Assembly: GCA_036306585.1 (NCBI GenBank)
Contig: JAXJZF010000002.1
Location: 1-64,000, forward strand
Direction of reading: 5' to 3'
From: Aphodovivens sp036306585
GTDB lineage: Bacteria; Actinomycetota; Coriobacteriia; Coriobacteriales; Eggerthellaceae
Length of the DNA stretch: 64,000 bases
Part shown: positions 1-8,522 of the stretch, piece after piece
How the letters are laid out: every line of letters starts with the position of its first letter
Position numbering within the stretch: position 1 is the stretch's first letter
Made by a program: the position numbers and the translations under genes
The notes under the pieces: model-generated
The model's input: the letters and a program-made list of their open reading frames with translations, nothing else
Database searches by the model: none
Told to the model about the DNA's origin: nothing

Positions 1-20
1 AGCCGGGCAGCTGCCCGGCT
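1..20 (+). terminator. Terminator-like palindrome of the gene left of the window
   Basis: Perfect 20-nt palindrome (AGCCGGGCAG then its complement) at the very edge, followed by TTGCTCT. It looks like the hairpin ending a transcript outside the window; there is no long T tract. Confidence 0.5.
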
Positions 21-54
21 TGCTCTGCGACGGCGCAGGCAAAGGAGGCTCCGG

Positions 55-840
55 ATGTGCGGTAGGTTCACCATGGTGGTGGAGGATGAGCTTGGGGGTG
101 TCGTCCGTGCTATCGAATGTCGTGCCCCCTACGTAGCCGATGCCGATTGGCCTGCGCGGGCGTTTGATGCGCTCCCAGGCTCGGTGGTGGCAGTGCTGCG
201 ATTGGCCGATGCGCCGGATGACGCATCGGCGGGATCGGCGATCGGCGCGGCTGCGTCTCTATCGAGTAGCAAAGCTGTTAGCGTACGGGGTTCCGCCCGC
301 GAGGGGATAATGCACGGCGTGGCGGCTTCGTCGCTTGCCATTGTGCCGCTCATCTGGGGGTTCGACTTGCCAGGACGGGGCAAAACCGTGTTTAACACGC
401 GCAGTGAAACCGCGGCGAGATCGGATTTCTGGCGTGAGAGCTTCCTGCGGCGTCGGTGCGTGGTGCCGGCTCACGCATTCTTCGAGCCGCATCGCAGCGA
501 GAGGGCGCTGCGCCCCAACCGGGGTGCAGCGATGGGTGTCGGCTCCAAGACGATGAGGCAGACGTACCGATTCTCCGATGCGGACGGCGGAATCTTGCTG
601 CTGGCGGGCGTTTGGGCAGCCGACCGCTTCTCCATTCTTACGACCCAGCCGAATGATGCGGTGGCACCGGTGCACGACCGTATGCCCCTTATGCTCGGCT
701 TCGAAGAGGCGCTCGATTGGTTGCGGGGAGCGGTGATGGGACGCGCGGATGCCCATGCGACAGAGCGTCCTGGCTCGATGCTCTGCTCCCATCCTCTCTA
801 CACGTCGGTATCCGAACCGGTCCAGCAGCGGCTGTTCTAG
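55..840 (+). CDS. yedK: SRAP-domain abasic-site shielding protein (HMCES/YedK family)
   Basis: Family members form a covalent thiazolidine crosslink with abasic sites in single-stranded DNA and protect them from strand cleavage. Cys2 (start MCGRF) is the catalytic residue once Met1 is removed. Asn114 in NTRSET, Glu144 in FFEP and His207 in VHDRMP are the other active-site residues and all are present. At 261 residues it is somewhat longer than E. coli YedK; the excess is a low-complexity Ala/Ser stretch around 52-85. AAAGGAGG lies just upstream of the ATG. It appears monocistronic and converges on sstT. I see no clear LexA box. Confidence 0.93.
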   Translation: MCGRFTMVVEDELGGVVRAIECRAPYVADADWPARAFDALPGSVVAVLRLADAPDDASAGSAIGAAASLSSSKAVSVRGSAREGIMHGVAASSLAIVPLIWGFDLPGRGKTVFNTRSETAARSDFWRESFLRRRCVVPAHAFFEPHRSERALRPNRGAAMGVGSKTMRQTYRFSDADGGILLLAGVWAADRFSILTTQPNDAVAPVHDRMPLMLGFEEALDWLRGAVMGRADAHATERPGSMLCSHPLYTSVSEPVQQRLF

Positions 841-852
841 ACCGGCACGTCG

Positions 853-870
853 TCCCGCATTGCTGCGGGA
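853..870. terminator. Possible hairpin between convergent genes
   Basis: TCCCGCA-TTGC-TGCGGGA stem-loop just after the SRAP gene and downstream of sstT. There is no T run, so its role as terminator is uncertain. Confidence 0.35.
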
Positions 871-982
871 GCCTGGCAACACCTACCCCGATGTGCAAAA
901 CCTGATGCCGTTATGAGGCCAGGGCGGCGCTTGCCGGAATCGAGCAGCGGGCGGCATCGGCGCACCGCTCGGTACCACGATG

Positions 983-2308
983 CTACCGCGCGTCCTTCGT
1001 ATTGTCCTTGCCGACAGCGGGGTCGGTGGCAAGGCGCTCGATCACCTGGGGGTCGGAGAGCATCACCAGTGCGTCGTCGCGGCCCGGGTTGAAGAGGATG
1101 CCGCGTTTCCTGCGGGCGCGGTAGTCGGTGGTGGCGGTGAACAGCACGTCGGACGACGAGTTCAGCGCCGTCTCGCAGGAGTCCTGGATGACGCCGATGA
1201 TGAAGCCGATGCCCACCACCTGCATGGCAGCCTCGTTGGAGATGCCGAACAGCGAGCATGCCAGCGGAATGAGCAGCAACGATCCGCCCGCCACACCCGA
1301 GGCGCCGCAAGCGCTGATAGCGGCAAGCACGCATAGGATAAGCGCGCTGGGGATGTCCACGGCGATGCCCAGCGTATGGGCCGCCGCCATGGTCATGATG
1401 GTGATGGTCACCGTAGCGCCTGCCATGTTGATGGTTGCTCCCAGCGGGATGGATACCGAATAGGTGTTGGGGTCGAGTCCTAGCTTTTCCGCCAACACCA
1501 TGTTCACGGGGATGTTGGCGGCGGAGCTGCGGGTGAAAAACGCCGTGATCCCCGAATCCTTCAGGCAGCGCAGCACCAGCGGATAGGGGTTCTTGCGGAA
1601 CGCCAGGAAGCAGATGAGCGGGTTCGCCGCCAGGGCGATGATGAGCATGCAGGCCACTAACATGACGATGAGCTGGCCGTATTCGACGAAGATCTCGGGG
1701 CCGTTGTCAGACACCGCTGTGTACACCAGGCCCAGCACTCCGAACGGAGCGCATTGGATGATCCAGTGCACCACCTTCGTTACAGCATCGGAAATGCTGC
1801 CGAACACGTCTTTGGAGGTCTGCTTGGCGCCGCGTACCGCGATGCCGATGAGCACGGCCCATGCCAGGATGCCCAGGTAGTTGCCATTGGCAAGCGCTTC
1901 AACGGGGTTTGCCACCACGTTGAGGATGACGGTGTTGAGCACCTCTCCGATGCCTTGGGGTGCTGCCTGGTCGGTTGCGGCGTCGGCAAGGGTGATCGTG
2001 AGGGGAAATAGGTAGCTCGCGATGATCGCCACCACGGCGGAGGCAACCATGCTGAGGATGTACAGGATGACGACCGTTTTCATGCCGCCGGAGGTTTTCG
2101 CGTTGGCAAGCGCCGAGATGACGATGAAAAACACCAGGATGGGGGCGCATGATGCCAGCGCTGTGCGGAACAGGGTTCCCAGAAGCTCGACGGCGGCGTT
2201 GCCGGGGAAGACAAGTGCGAGCAGGATGCCTACGGCAAGGCCGACGACGATGCGCTTGATGAGGTTGATGGAAGTCCAGCCGTGCGCGATGCGTTGAAAG
2301 GGGCTCAT
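983..2308 (-). CDS. sstT: Sodium:serine/threonine symporter SstT
   Basis: Dicarboxylate/amino acid:cation symporter (DAACS) family protein of 441 residues, expected in the cytoplasmic membrane for Na+-coupled uptake of serine and threonine. The N-terminus (MSPFQRIAHGWTSINLIKRI, followed by a first hydrophobic helix ending in ALVFPG) is typical of SstT. The conserved region SIPLGATINMAGATVTITIM is the family's substrate- and cation-binding signature. Multiple hydrophobic segments run to about residue 395. The ATG at 2308 has AAGGGAG upstream. It is the only gene of its transcript. Serine uptake would fit an amino-acid-using anaerobe, but that is inference. Confidence 0.92.
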   Translation of the reverse strand: MSPFQRIAHGWTSINLIKRIVVGLAVGILLALVFPGNAAVELLGTLFRTALASCAPILVFFIVISALANAKTSGGMKTVVILYILSMVASAVVAIIASYLFPLTITLADAATDQAAPQGIGEVLNTVILNVVANPVEALANGNYLGILAWAVLIGIAVRGAKQTSKDVFGSISDAVTKVVHWIIQCAPFGVLGLVYTAVSDNGPEIFVEYGQLIVMLVACMLIIALAANPLICFLAFRKNPYPLVLRCLKDSGITAFFTRSSAANIPVNMVLAEKLGLDPNTYSVSIPLGATINMAGATVTITIMTMAAAHTLGIAVDIPSALILCVLAAISACGASGVAGGSLLLIPLACSLFGISNEAAMQVVGIGFIIGVIQDSCETALNSSSDVLFTATTDYRARRKRGILFNPGRDDALVMLSDPQVIERLATDPAVGKDNTKDAR

Positions 2309-2522
2309 CGGTTCCAGCTCCCTTCGTGAAATAGGTGGAATGAATGCTGAATTCGCCGGAATGCAATGATTAGAGCAACCCGATTATGCGTCTAAATTGC
2401 CTTCCTGCCTGTTCGACGCCTGGGGAGCGCGCGAGTTTCGAAGGATGGAGGAGATCAGAGCGTATTCTCCGAGGAGTGCGCTGACGCGATGCCGTGCCAG
2501 CGCACTCCGAATGGATGAAGCG

Positions 2523-2702
2523 CTACGCGACGGCGATGGCGCCGGTGGGGCACTCGGCCTCGCAGCTGCCGCAGTCGATGCAGCTGTCTTCGTCGACCAC
2601 TGCAACGTTGGCGTCGGCATCGATGGTGATGGCGCTGACGGGGCAGGCGCCCTCGCATGCGGCGCAGCCGATGCACTCCTCGGTATTCACTTGTGCTGCC
2701 AT
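2523..2702 (-). CDS. 2[4Fe-4S] ferredoxin, 59 aa
   Basis: Clostridial-type low-potential electron carrier. Two complete CxxCxxCxxxCP clusters are present: Cys10/13/16/20 and Cys41/44/47/51, separated by the usual acidic loop. The frame is open for 45 more codons upstream, but that stretch is Arg-rich and unlike a ferredoxin. AGGAGG sits five to ten nt before the ATG at 2702, fixing the 59-residue start. The next gene on the same strand upstream is the TIGR04076 gene, 172 nt away. Partner enzymes cannot be named from the context. Confidence 0.93.
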   Translation of the reverse strand: MAAQVNTEECIGCAACEGACPVSAITIDADANVAVVDEDSCIDCGSCEAECPTGAIAVA

Positions 2703-2874
2703 GTTGTTCTCCTCCTCTTGGGGCGGGCCCGCAGCGCTTCGTCGGCTGCGGCTCCGTCGGGTCCCGCGGGCATGCGTGGGACCGTCATCTTTCATCTTAT
2801 GCCCGGGGGAAGCCGTCGCATCCGTGGTGGATGGCAAGCGGCGTCAGCTCGCGGTGCGGCGGCGCATCCGCCGC

Positions 2875-3306
2875 CTAACCGGTGTAGGCGTCATCGGCTG
2901 TGTTGGAGAAAGCCTGTGCTTCCAGCCAGGCGCGCTCGGCATCATTGTCGGGTTGGTCGATGCGCTCGATCTTGAAGATTACGGGGCGGGTGCCATCGTT
3001 GCAGCAAGCGATCATCAGGCGATCGTCGTTCGTCCAATTGCGCATGATTGATCCACCCTGAAGCGCGGTGTACACGTAGCGGCTGATGGCATCCCAGGCC
3101 TCTGCGCAGGGAAAATCGGAGCCATCGAGGCCGGCGCCCCGCCCGAATTTGTAGAAGTCGTCGCGCTCGGCGCTTCGATGGAACTCGAATACCTGTCCCT
3201 CTTCGAAGCAAGGGCAGGCACCGCTTTCCGGATTCGCCAGATAATCGCGCTGGAGGTCTTCAAACAGCATTTTGCGCAGGACGGTTACCTTGCAGATGTG
3301 CTTCAT
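2875..3306 (-). CDS. TIGR04076 family protein
   Basis: Small cytoplasmic protein of 143 residues in a family of unknown function widespread in anaerobes. Recognisable family features are the N-terminal basic strand (KVTVLRKMLFEDL), the Cys pair in GACPCFEEGQVFEF at about 30-32, a central segment naming a large hydrophobic patch (CAEAWDAISRYVYTALQGG), and a late CCNDGTRPVIFKIERI strand. The cysteines may bind a metal, which is inference. AAGGGAG precedes the ATG at 3306. It lies upstream of the ferredoxin on the same strand, so co-expression is possible. No function is assigned. Confidence 0.75.
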   Translation of the reverse strand: MKHICKVTVLRKMLFEDLQRDYLANPESGACPCFEEGQVFEFHRSAERDDFYKFGRGAGLDGSDFPCAEAWDAISRYVYTALQGGSIMRNWTNDDRLMIACCNDGTRPVIFKIERIDQPDNDAERAWLEAQAFSNTADDAYTG

Positions 3307-3724
3307 ATGCTCCCTTCGGTTCTCGATGGTGCCGTGCGTTGCGCTAGGAATTATAGGCGTTAGGTCGAAGCCGTAGCGGCAGGCGGCTCCGATCGGCAGT
3401 GCCGCGCTGCGGCACGGCTCCGGCTGCAGTGGGGCAAAACCGCGAATGCCGGTCGAAACGAGTGCGCGAAACCGGTGAACAGGTGCCGGCCCCTGCGGTT
3501 GCCTTTACCGGTGATTTCGATCGGCTCATCGCCTAGTTGTCGCTGGCGAACGAAAGGCCCGTCAAGATCCGATCGGAAGGCCCGCCGAGATCGAAAGCGA
3601 AAGCACGGGATATACTGTGACACGGGGATCTTGAGGGGCCGAGCAAGAAGAGGAAGAGCGTCGGCTGCACGTGCATCCCGACCCGCCCCTGCGCAATCTC
3701 GCTGAGGCGATGCGCCGTACCCGC
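3307..3724. other. 418-nt intergenic stretch without a supported gene
   Basis: Only short Arg/Ser-rich frames without ribosome binding sites cross it. It holds several short GC-rich inverted repeats and a lone TATACT-like hexamer near 3611, but no convincing promoter, RNA gene or terminator. Confidence 0.6.
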
Positions 3725-4252
3725 CTATTGCCGCGAGTTTGTCGCGGGAGCGAGCTCGACGGCGGCTTTCAACGGCCGGTATGCTGCGACAAGGTCGTCT
3801 AGGCGCATGCGGGCGTTAGCGCTGCTGGTCGAGGGCAGAGCGATCTGGGGGAGATCGGGAAACCGCGGGGCGCACAGCTTCCGGTACAGCATGGCGGCCT
3901 TCGAGCCCGTAGTGAACACCGTGCGGATGGGTGCTGCATCGATGACGAGCGACAGGTCATTGGCCTGCGGGTTCCCGATAGAGGCATCGGAAGCACCGGC
4001 GATATCGCATGATGCTAACACGTCCCAAAGCGCGATGCGGTGCCTTAGCGCCAACGCGGCGCGTTCGCTGTTGGATTCCGGCACGGCTTCATCCCAAAGC
4101 GCGGCGAGCACGTGCCAGAAACGGTTCTGCGGGTGGCTGTAGTAGAAACCCACTGCTCGCGAGGTGGGGGAGGGCATGGTGCCCAGCACCAGCGCTCGCG
4201 AGCAGCTGTCGAAGACGGGTTTGAGCGGGTGGACGACGTTCTCTCGCTGCAT
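3725..4252 (-). CDS. Mug/UDG-like DNA-deoxyinosine glycosylase
   Basis: Uracil-DNA-glycosylase-superfamily base-excision enzyme, closest in style to the DNA-deoxyinosine glycosylase subgroup, which removes hypoxanthine and related deaminated bases. The active-site strand LVLGTMPSPTS (residues 21-31) is followed by the signature FYYSHPQNRFW (36-46), and a late FTTGSKAA strand fits the third conserved segment. The ATG at 4252 overlaps the upstream sirtuin stop codon in a TGATG arrangement. That fixes the start (175 residues) and implies translational coupling. An alternative start 39 nt upstream lies inside the sirtuin gene and is less likely. Confidence 0.82.
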   Translation of the reverse strand: MQRENVVHPLKPVFDSCSRALVLGTMPSPTSRAVGFYYSHPQNRFWHVLAALWDEAVPESNSERAALALRHRIALWDVLASCDIAGASDASIGNPQANDLSLVIDAAPIRTVFTTGSKAAMLYRKLCAPRFPDLPQIALPSTSSANARMRLDDLVAAYRPLKAAVELAPATNSRQ

Positions 4253-5019
4253 CAGAAGGAGAACACCTCGCCGACATTGGCAGCAATGCATAGGTTGGCC
4301 AGGCGGTCCTTCGGCGTGGGATCGTGGTTGATGATTGCCAGGTGGTTGCCGGAGAACAGGTCTACCAGCCCAGCAGCGGGGTATACCGAAAGCGAGGTTC
4401 CCGCAACTACCAGCAATCGCGCATGGCGGACGGCCGACACGGCGGCGTCGAGCACGGTTTCGTCGAGCGGTTCTTCATAAAGGACCACGTCGGGTTTGAT
4501 GATGCCGCCGCATGGGCAGCGCGGCACGCCGTCGGGTGCTGTTTTTCGTGCGGCAAGCAGCTCCTCGGCGGTGCAGCCGGTATGGCAGCGCATGCAGAAG
4601 TTGCGGTGGACGCTCCCGTGGAGCTCCAGCACGCGCTTGCTGCCCGCCGCCTGGTGCAGCCCGTCGATGTTCTGCGTGATGACGGCATCCAGCACGCCTT
4701 CCCGTTCGAGTTCGGCGAGCTTGCGGTGCGCTTGGTTCGGCTGCGCGTCCAATGCGAGCATGCGGTCGCAATAGAACCGGTAGAACTCCGCTGGATGGGC
4801 ATCGAAGAAGCTGCGGCTGATCATGGCCTCGGGTGGGCAGGGGCAGTCGCTTTGCCGGGCGTACATCCCGTTCGAGCTGCGGAAGTCGGGGATGCCGCTT
4901 TCGGTCGACACGCCTGCGCCGCCCAGAAACACCATGCCGCCCGGCGGGCAATCCGCAATCCATGCGCGCAGCTGCGCTACCCCGCGTCGAGTTGCCTCTT
5001 CATTGCCGTTTGCGGTCAT
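4252..5019 (-). CDS. Sirtuin (Sir2-family NAD-dependent deacylase)
   Basis: Cytoplasmic NAD-dependent protein deacylase of 255 residues. Visible motifs in order are GAGVSTESGIPDFRS (34-48, NAD binding), TQNID (115-119), catalytic His134 in LELHG, structural zinc ligands Cys142/Cys145 and Cys168/Cys170, and GTSLSVYPAAG near the C-terminus. The reading frame is open 78 codons further upstream, but only the ATG at 5019 has a ribosome binding site (AAAGGGG). The stop overlaps the start of the glycosylase gene by one base, so the two are probably one transcript. Deacetylase versus other deacylase activity cannot be told apart here. Confidence 0.92.
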   Translation of the reverse strand: MTANGNEEATRRGVAQLRAWIADCPPGGMVFLGGAGVSTESGIPDFRSSNGMYARQSDCPCPPEAMISRSFFDAHPAEFYRFYCDRMLALDAQPNQAHRKLAELEREGVLDAVITQNIDGLHQAAGSKRVLELHGSVHRNFCMRCHTGCTAEELLAARKTAPDGVPRCPCGGIIKPDVVLYEEPLDETVLDAAVSAVRHARLLVVAGTSLSVYPAAGLVDLFSGNHLAIINHDPTPKDRLANLCIAANVGEVFSF

Positions 5020-5117
5020 TGCGTGCCCCTTTCTCGTGCTCGGCTTCATTGTACGCGCTATGCAGCGCGGGGTGCGTTCGGGCGTGTGTGCGGCAGCGGG
5101 GCGGGATTTGCTGCCCG

Positions 5118-5345
5118 GATCCAGCTTTGTCTCGAATTTTGTCACCAAACGCCAGTTATGGACGAGTCTCTCTGTCGCGTTAGAAAGGGCGTCTCTGGCT
5201 GTAAAGCTGTGACCAGGCATTTTGCTGAAGCGTTCTGATGCCGGCATTTGCAAGGTTGCCGAAAAGGAGTCGAAATCCCGGTTTTAGTGTCAGCTGCTCG
5301 TCCACAACCGGAGTTTGGTTACACCGAGCGCCGATTTTTTGGATC
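5118..5345. repeat. Degenerate inverted repeat pair near tetR
   Basis: The segment at 5141-5166 (plus strand) and the segment at 5297-5322 (minus strand) agree at 22 of 26 positions around ACCAAAC and TGGACGAG. Each copy is preceded, at the same 17-nt distance, by GATCCA, so the repeated unit is about 49 nt. The region lies between the sirtuin start and tetR and is otherwise non-coding. The nature of the repeat is unknown. Confidence 0.6.
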
Positions 5346-5433
5346 TGGCGTCTAAAATCATTCATTAAGCGTTGTCGGATGCAACGAGTCGGCACCAGGC
5401 TCGGTGCCAGTGTCTTGGAGCCTTCACGAGTCT

Positions 5434-5461
5434 TTGAAACATTAATGTACATATGTACATT
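5434..5461 (+). promoter_or_regulatory. Promoter of tetR-MFS operon
   Basis: TTGAAA (5434-5439), 16-nt spacer, TACATT (5456-5461). The -10 element lies inside the first TGTACA palindrome, which is the arrangement expected for autorepression. Confidence 0.55.
5444..5461. promoter_or_regulatory. Perfect 18-bp palindrome, probable TetR operator 1
   Basis: AATGTACAT joined to its exact complement, with core TGTACA-TA-TGTACA, overlapping the -10 region upstream of tetR. Confidence 0.65.
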
Positions 5462-5488
5462 CTCGGTACAGTGTGTTACCCTTTACGA

Positions 5489-5502
5489 TGTACAAATGTA
5501 CA
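5489..5502. promoter_or_regulatory. Second TGTACA palindrome, probable TetR operator 2
   Basis: TGTACA-AA-TGTACA, the same core as operator 1 with centre-to-centre distance of 43 bp (about four helical turns), between the promoter and tetR. Confidence 0.6.
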
Positions 5503-5537
5503 GTATTGAAGCATGCGGCAAGGGGAAGGTGGGTTGC

Positions 5538-6149
5538 ATGGCGGCGAGGGGGCAGCAACCGGGGTCCGACCAGACAGGCAAGCGTCGTGCCAAGCGCGAT
5601 CCGGAAGGCAGGCGGCGGACGATCGTCGAAGCTGCGGCGGAGATCCTTGCGCACGAAGGAACGCGCAAGCTCACCCATCGCCGCGTCGCGCAACAGGCAG
5701 GGGTGCCCTTGGGCTCCACCACGCAGTATTTTTCCAGCATCGACGACCTGCGCCGGGCGGGGCTCGAGGAGCTCGGGCGCTTGATCGAGCGCGATTACGA
5801 TGAGATGTTCGCCAGCATCGAGGCGCGCGGCGGCGGCCCGGATGCCTTCATCCAAGAGTTCAACAGCTATTTCGCCGATGCGGCTCAGGTGGCGGCGGAT
5901 ACGGCGTTCTATTGCGCTGCCGCCAGTGATCCCGCGCTACAGCGCCTGGCGCAGCACTCCATCGAGCTGGGCGTCAAACGGTCTCTGCCCTATTTGGACG
6001 AACCGCGCGCCAAGGCGCTGGCGGTGGTGCTCGACGGCGCCATGCTGGAATCGCATCTTTTGGGCGAGCCGGTCGATCCGGCGGTGATCGACTTTGCCGT
6101 GCAGGCGATCTTCGGAACCAAGCCCGATCCGGGAAACGGTGCCGCATAG
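5538..6149 (+). CDS. TetR-family transcriptional regulator
   Basis: DNA-binding repressor of 203 residues. The N-terminal helix-turn-helix spans about 22-68 and includes the typical RRTIVEAAAEILAHEG, THRRVAQQAGVPLGS and TTQYFSSIDDL segments. The C-terminal helical ligand domain is unclassified. The frame is open far upstream, but AGGGGAAGG just before the ATG at 5538 supports this start. The MFS exporter gene follows 63 nt downstream on the same strand. Two TGTACA palindromes sit in the upstream promoter, so autoregulation of a drug- or metabolite-efflux operon is the likely role (inference). Confidence 0.93.
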   Translation: MAARGQQPGSDQTGKRRAKRDPEGRRRTIVEAAAEILAHEGTRKLTHRRVAQQAGVPLGSTTQYFSSIDDLRRAGLEELGRLIERDYDEMFASIEARGGGPDAFIQEFNSYFADAAQVAADTAFYCAAASDPALQRLAQHSIELGVKRSLPYLDEPRAKALAVVLDGAMLESHLLGEPVDPAVIDFAVQAIFGTKPDPGNGAA

Positions 6150-6212
6150 CAGCCACTTGCAGCAGCCACATGCAAAGGAAACCGTCAATTATCGACTCTC
6201 GGGAGAACCTCC

Positions 6213-7754
6213 ATGGATACCGCAATCAACATGAACCCTCCGACCATCTCGAGGGCGCGCCGTTGGGCGGCGCTCATCGTGGTGCTGTTCGGGCAATTCA
6301 TAGTCTCCATCGACCTCACGGTGCTCAACATCGCGCTGCCCGATTTGACTGCCGACCTCAAACCCACTTCTGACCAGCAGCTTTGGATCATCGACATCTA
6401 CTCGCTGGTGCTTGCCGGCCTCATGGTGACCGCTAGCTCGCTTTCCGACCGCTGGGGCCGCAAGCGGATGATGCTTGCCGGGTTCGCCGTCTTCGGCGTC
6501 GGCTCGGGGCTGATCATGGCCGCCTTCACTACCGCGGCGGTCATCGCCATCCGCGCGTTTCTGGGCCTGGGCGCCGCACTCATCATGCCCACCACCATCT
6601 CGATGGTGAGAAGCATCTTTTTGGACGCGCGCGAGCGCGCTTTCGCCCTGGCGGCATGGTCGGCTGTCGCGGGGTTGGGCATGGCGGCGGGCCCCCTTAT
6701 CGGCGGCTTGCTGCTGGAGCTGTTCAGCTGGCATGCGGCGTTCTTCGTGAACGTGCCGTTGATGGCGGTGACGCTGGTGGCGGGCATCTTCGTGCTGCCT
6801 GAGATCCGCGTGAAGAACCCCGGCAGCTGGGATGTGCTCGCGGCAGCGCTGTCTCTGGCGGGCATGACGCTGCTGATGTGGGCCATCAAGCATTTCGCAG
6901 CCGAGATGGCGTTCGATGCGCAGGGTATCATGGCGGCGGTGGCGGGCCTGGTGCTTCTGGCGGCGTTCTTCGTGCGGTGCCGCCGTTCCGAAACCCCCCT
7001 GCTTGACTTCTCCCTGTTCACCCGTAAGCCGTTCACGGCCGGCATTCTGGCGGCGCTCGGCTCGATGTTCGCGATGGCGTCACTGCTGTTCCTGCTCGCT
7101 CAATGGATGCAGCTGGTCGATGGGAATAGCCCGCTGGAGGCAGGTATCAAGCTGGCGCCCATGGGCGTTGCGAGCATCGTGGCCGGTTTCGCCGCGCCTG
7201 CGCTCGCCATGCGGGCCGGTGCACGCAACGTGACGGTGGGCGGGCTGGTGCTGGCGGCGCTCGCTATGGTCATGCTCATCGCCTTCAACGGCAACCTGAG
7301 CTACGGGCCCATCCTGGTCTCCAGCTGCCTGGTGGGCATCGGCACCGGCGCCCTGGCCGTGGGCTCGTCGATCATCATGTGCGAGACGCCCGTAGAGAAA
7401 GCCTCCAGTGCGGCGAGCTTCGAGGAGATCTCCTACGACCTGGGCAACGTGCTGGGCGTTGCGATCCTGGGCAGCGTCGCCTCCATCGTGTATCGCCTCG
7501 GGCTGGATCCGCAGGCGTTGGCGGCATCGGGGTTGGATCAGGCGAGCATCGACGAAGCCATGCAGTCCTTCGGCGCCGCCGTGCGGATCGCCGAGCAATC
7601 GGGCGCGGCGGAGCTGCTGCGCGAAGGGGCGGCATCGTTTTCCGAATCGATCGTCATCACCAGCTTCGCAGGCGGTGTCGTGCTTTTGCTGGTGTCCCTT
7701 GCCGTGTGGAAGCTCATCCCGCGCGACTTGGACATCACCGAAGGGGAGCGTTAG
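6213..7754 (+). CDS. DHA2-family (EmrB/QacA-type) MFS multidrug transporter
   Basis: Major facilitator antiporter of 513 residues, the length of 14-helix DHA2 drug exporters. The first helix carries DLTVLNIALPDL, the DHA2 motif in helix 1, and the 2-3 loop has SLSDRWGRKRMM (motif A). A third-quarter hydrophilic segment RCRRSETPLLDFSLF precedes the second half, as usual in the family. Hydrophobic helices continue to about 495. It lies 63 nt after tetR and shares its promoter. The substrate is unknown; the TetR linkage suggests that the exported compound is also the inducer. Confidence 0.92.
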   Translation: MDTAINMNPPTISRARRWAALIVVLFGQFIVSIDLTVLNIALPDLTADLKPTSDQQLWIIDIYSLVLAGLMVTASSLSDRWGRKRMMLAGFAVFGVGSGLIMAAFTTAAVIAIRAFLGLGAALIMPTTISMVRSIFLDARERAFALAAWSAVAGLGMAAGPLIGGLLLELFSWHAAFFVNVPLMAVTLVAGIFVLPEIRVKNPGSWDVLAAALSLAGMTLLMWAIKHFAAEMAFDAQGIMAAVAGLVLLAAFFVRCRRSETPLLDFSLFTRKPFTAGILAALGSMFAMASLLFLLAQWMQLVDGNSPLEAGIKLAPMGVASIVAGFAAPALAMRAGARNVTVGGLVLAALAMVMLIAFNGNLSYGPILVSSCLVGIGTGALAVGSSIIMCETPVEKASSAASFEEISYDLGNVLGVAILGSVASIVYRLGLDPQALAASGLDQASIDEAMQSFGAAVRIAEQSGAAELLREGAASFSESIVITSFAGGVVLLLVSLAVWKLIPRDLDITEGER

Positions 7755-7847
7755 GCCTGTCGGCGCGCACCCAGCCGGGCGACGGAGCGGAAGCCTCCTG
7801 TCGCACGGCATGGGTTGATGCCGTTAAGGCAACAAATCCGGTTCCTC

Positions 7848-7876
7848 TTTGCGTTGCGGCTGCCGCCCGGTACAAT
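7848..7876 (+). promoter_or_regulatory. Promoter of rubrerythrin
   Basis: TTTGCG (7848-7853), 17-nt spacer, TACAAT (7871-7876), about 45 nt upstream of the start codon. No PerR-like operator was recognised. Confidence 0.6.
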
Positions 7877-7927
7877 GATTGCACCGCGCTCGAAAGAGGC
7901 GAGCGCTAGAAGAGGAGGGATGCCCCC

Positions 7928-8467
7928 ATGGACCTCAAAGGAAGCCAGACCGAAAAGAATCTCGAGTACGCGTTCGCCGGCGAGTCGCAGGCGCACACCA
8001 AGTACCAGTACTATGCAAGCCAGGCGAAGAAGGACGGCTACGTCCAGATCCAGAACATCTTTCTGGAGACCGCGAAGAACGAGAAGGAGCACGCCAAGCT
8101 ATGGTTCAAGCTGCTGCATGGCGGCGCGGTTCCCACCACGATGGAGAACCTTGCCGATGCCGCTGCTGGCGAGAACGAGGAATGGACCCAGATGTACGCC
8201 GAGTTCGCCAAGGTGGCGCGCGAAGAGGGCTTCGCCGACATCGCCGAGCTGTTCGACGGCGTGGCGGGTGTCGAGAAAGAGCACGAGGAGCGCTACCGCA
8301 AGCTGATGGCCCGCATCGAGGCCGGCGAGGTGTTCAAACGCGACGACGTGTGCGTGTGGAAGTGCGGTAATTGTGGCCACATTCACATCGGCAAGGAGGC
8401 GCCAGAGGTGTGCCCCGTGTGCGCGCATGGACGTGAGTACTTCGAGTTGAAGTCCGAGAACTACTAG
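7928..8467 (+). CDS. Rubrerythrin
   Basis: Non-haem di-iron peroxidase that reduces hydrogen peroxide in anaerobes, taking electrons through its own rubredoxin-like centre. The N-terminal ferritin-like four-helix domain carries the iron ligands, visible around Glu19 (AGESQAHTKY), Glu52-His55 (NEKEH) and Glu118-Glu120 (EKEHE). The C-terminal rubredoxin domain has Cys146/Cys149 and Cys162/Cys165. At 179 residues it has the short form of the C-terminal domain. GAGGAGG precedes the ATG. It is monocistronic between its own promoter and a strong palindromic terminator. Confidence 0.95.
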   Translation: MDLKGSQTEKNLEYAFAGESQAHTKYQYYASQAKKDGYVQIQNIFLETAKNEKEHAKLWFKLLHGGAVPTTMENLADAAAGENEEWTQMYAEFAKVAREEGFADIAELFDGVAGVEKEHEERYRKLMARIEAGEVFKRDDVCVWKCGNCGHIHIGKEAPEVCPVCAHGREYFELKSENY

Positions 8468-8522
8468 GGTTTTCGGAAGCGCCGTTTCATCCGGCAAAGC
8501 CGGAGGGAAATCCGCAGAAAAT

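Noticed and set aside
853..870. Strong terminator call for the hairpin after the SRAP gene
   Set aside because: Stem is only 7 bp and no T tract follows on either strand; kept at low confidence.
3475..3705. 76-codon Arg-rich frame in the 3.3-3.7 kb gap
   Set aside because: No ribosome binding site and composition typical of a shadow frame.
5180..5452. 90-codon minus-strand frame between the sirtuin and tetR
   Set aside because: No ribosome binding site; covers the degenerate repeat and the tetR operator.
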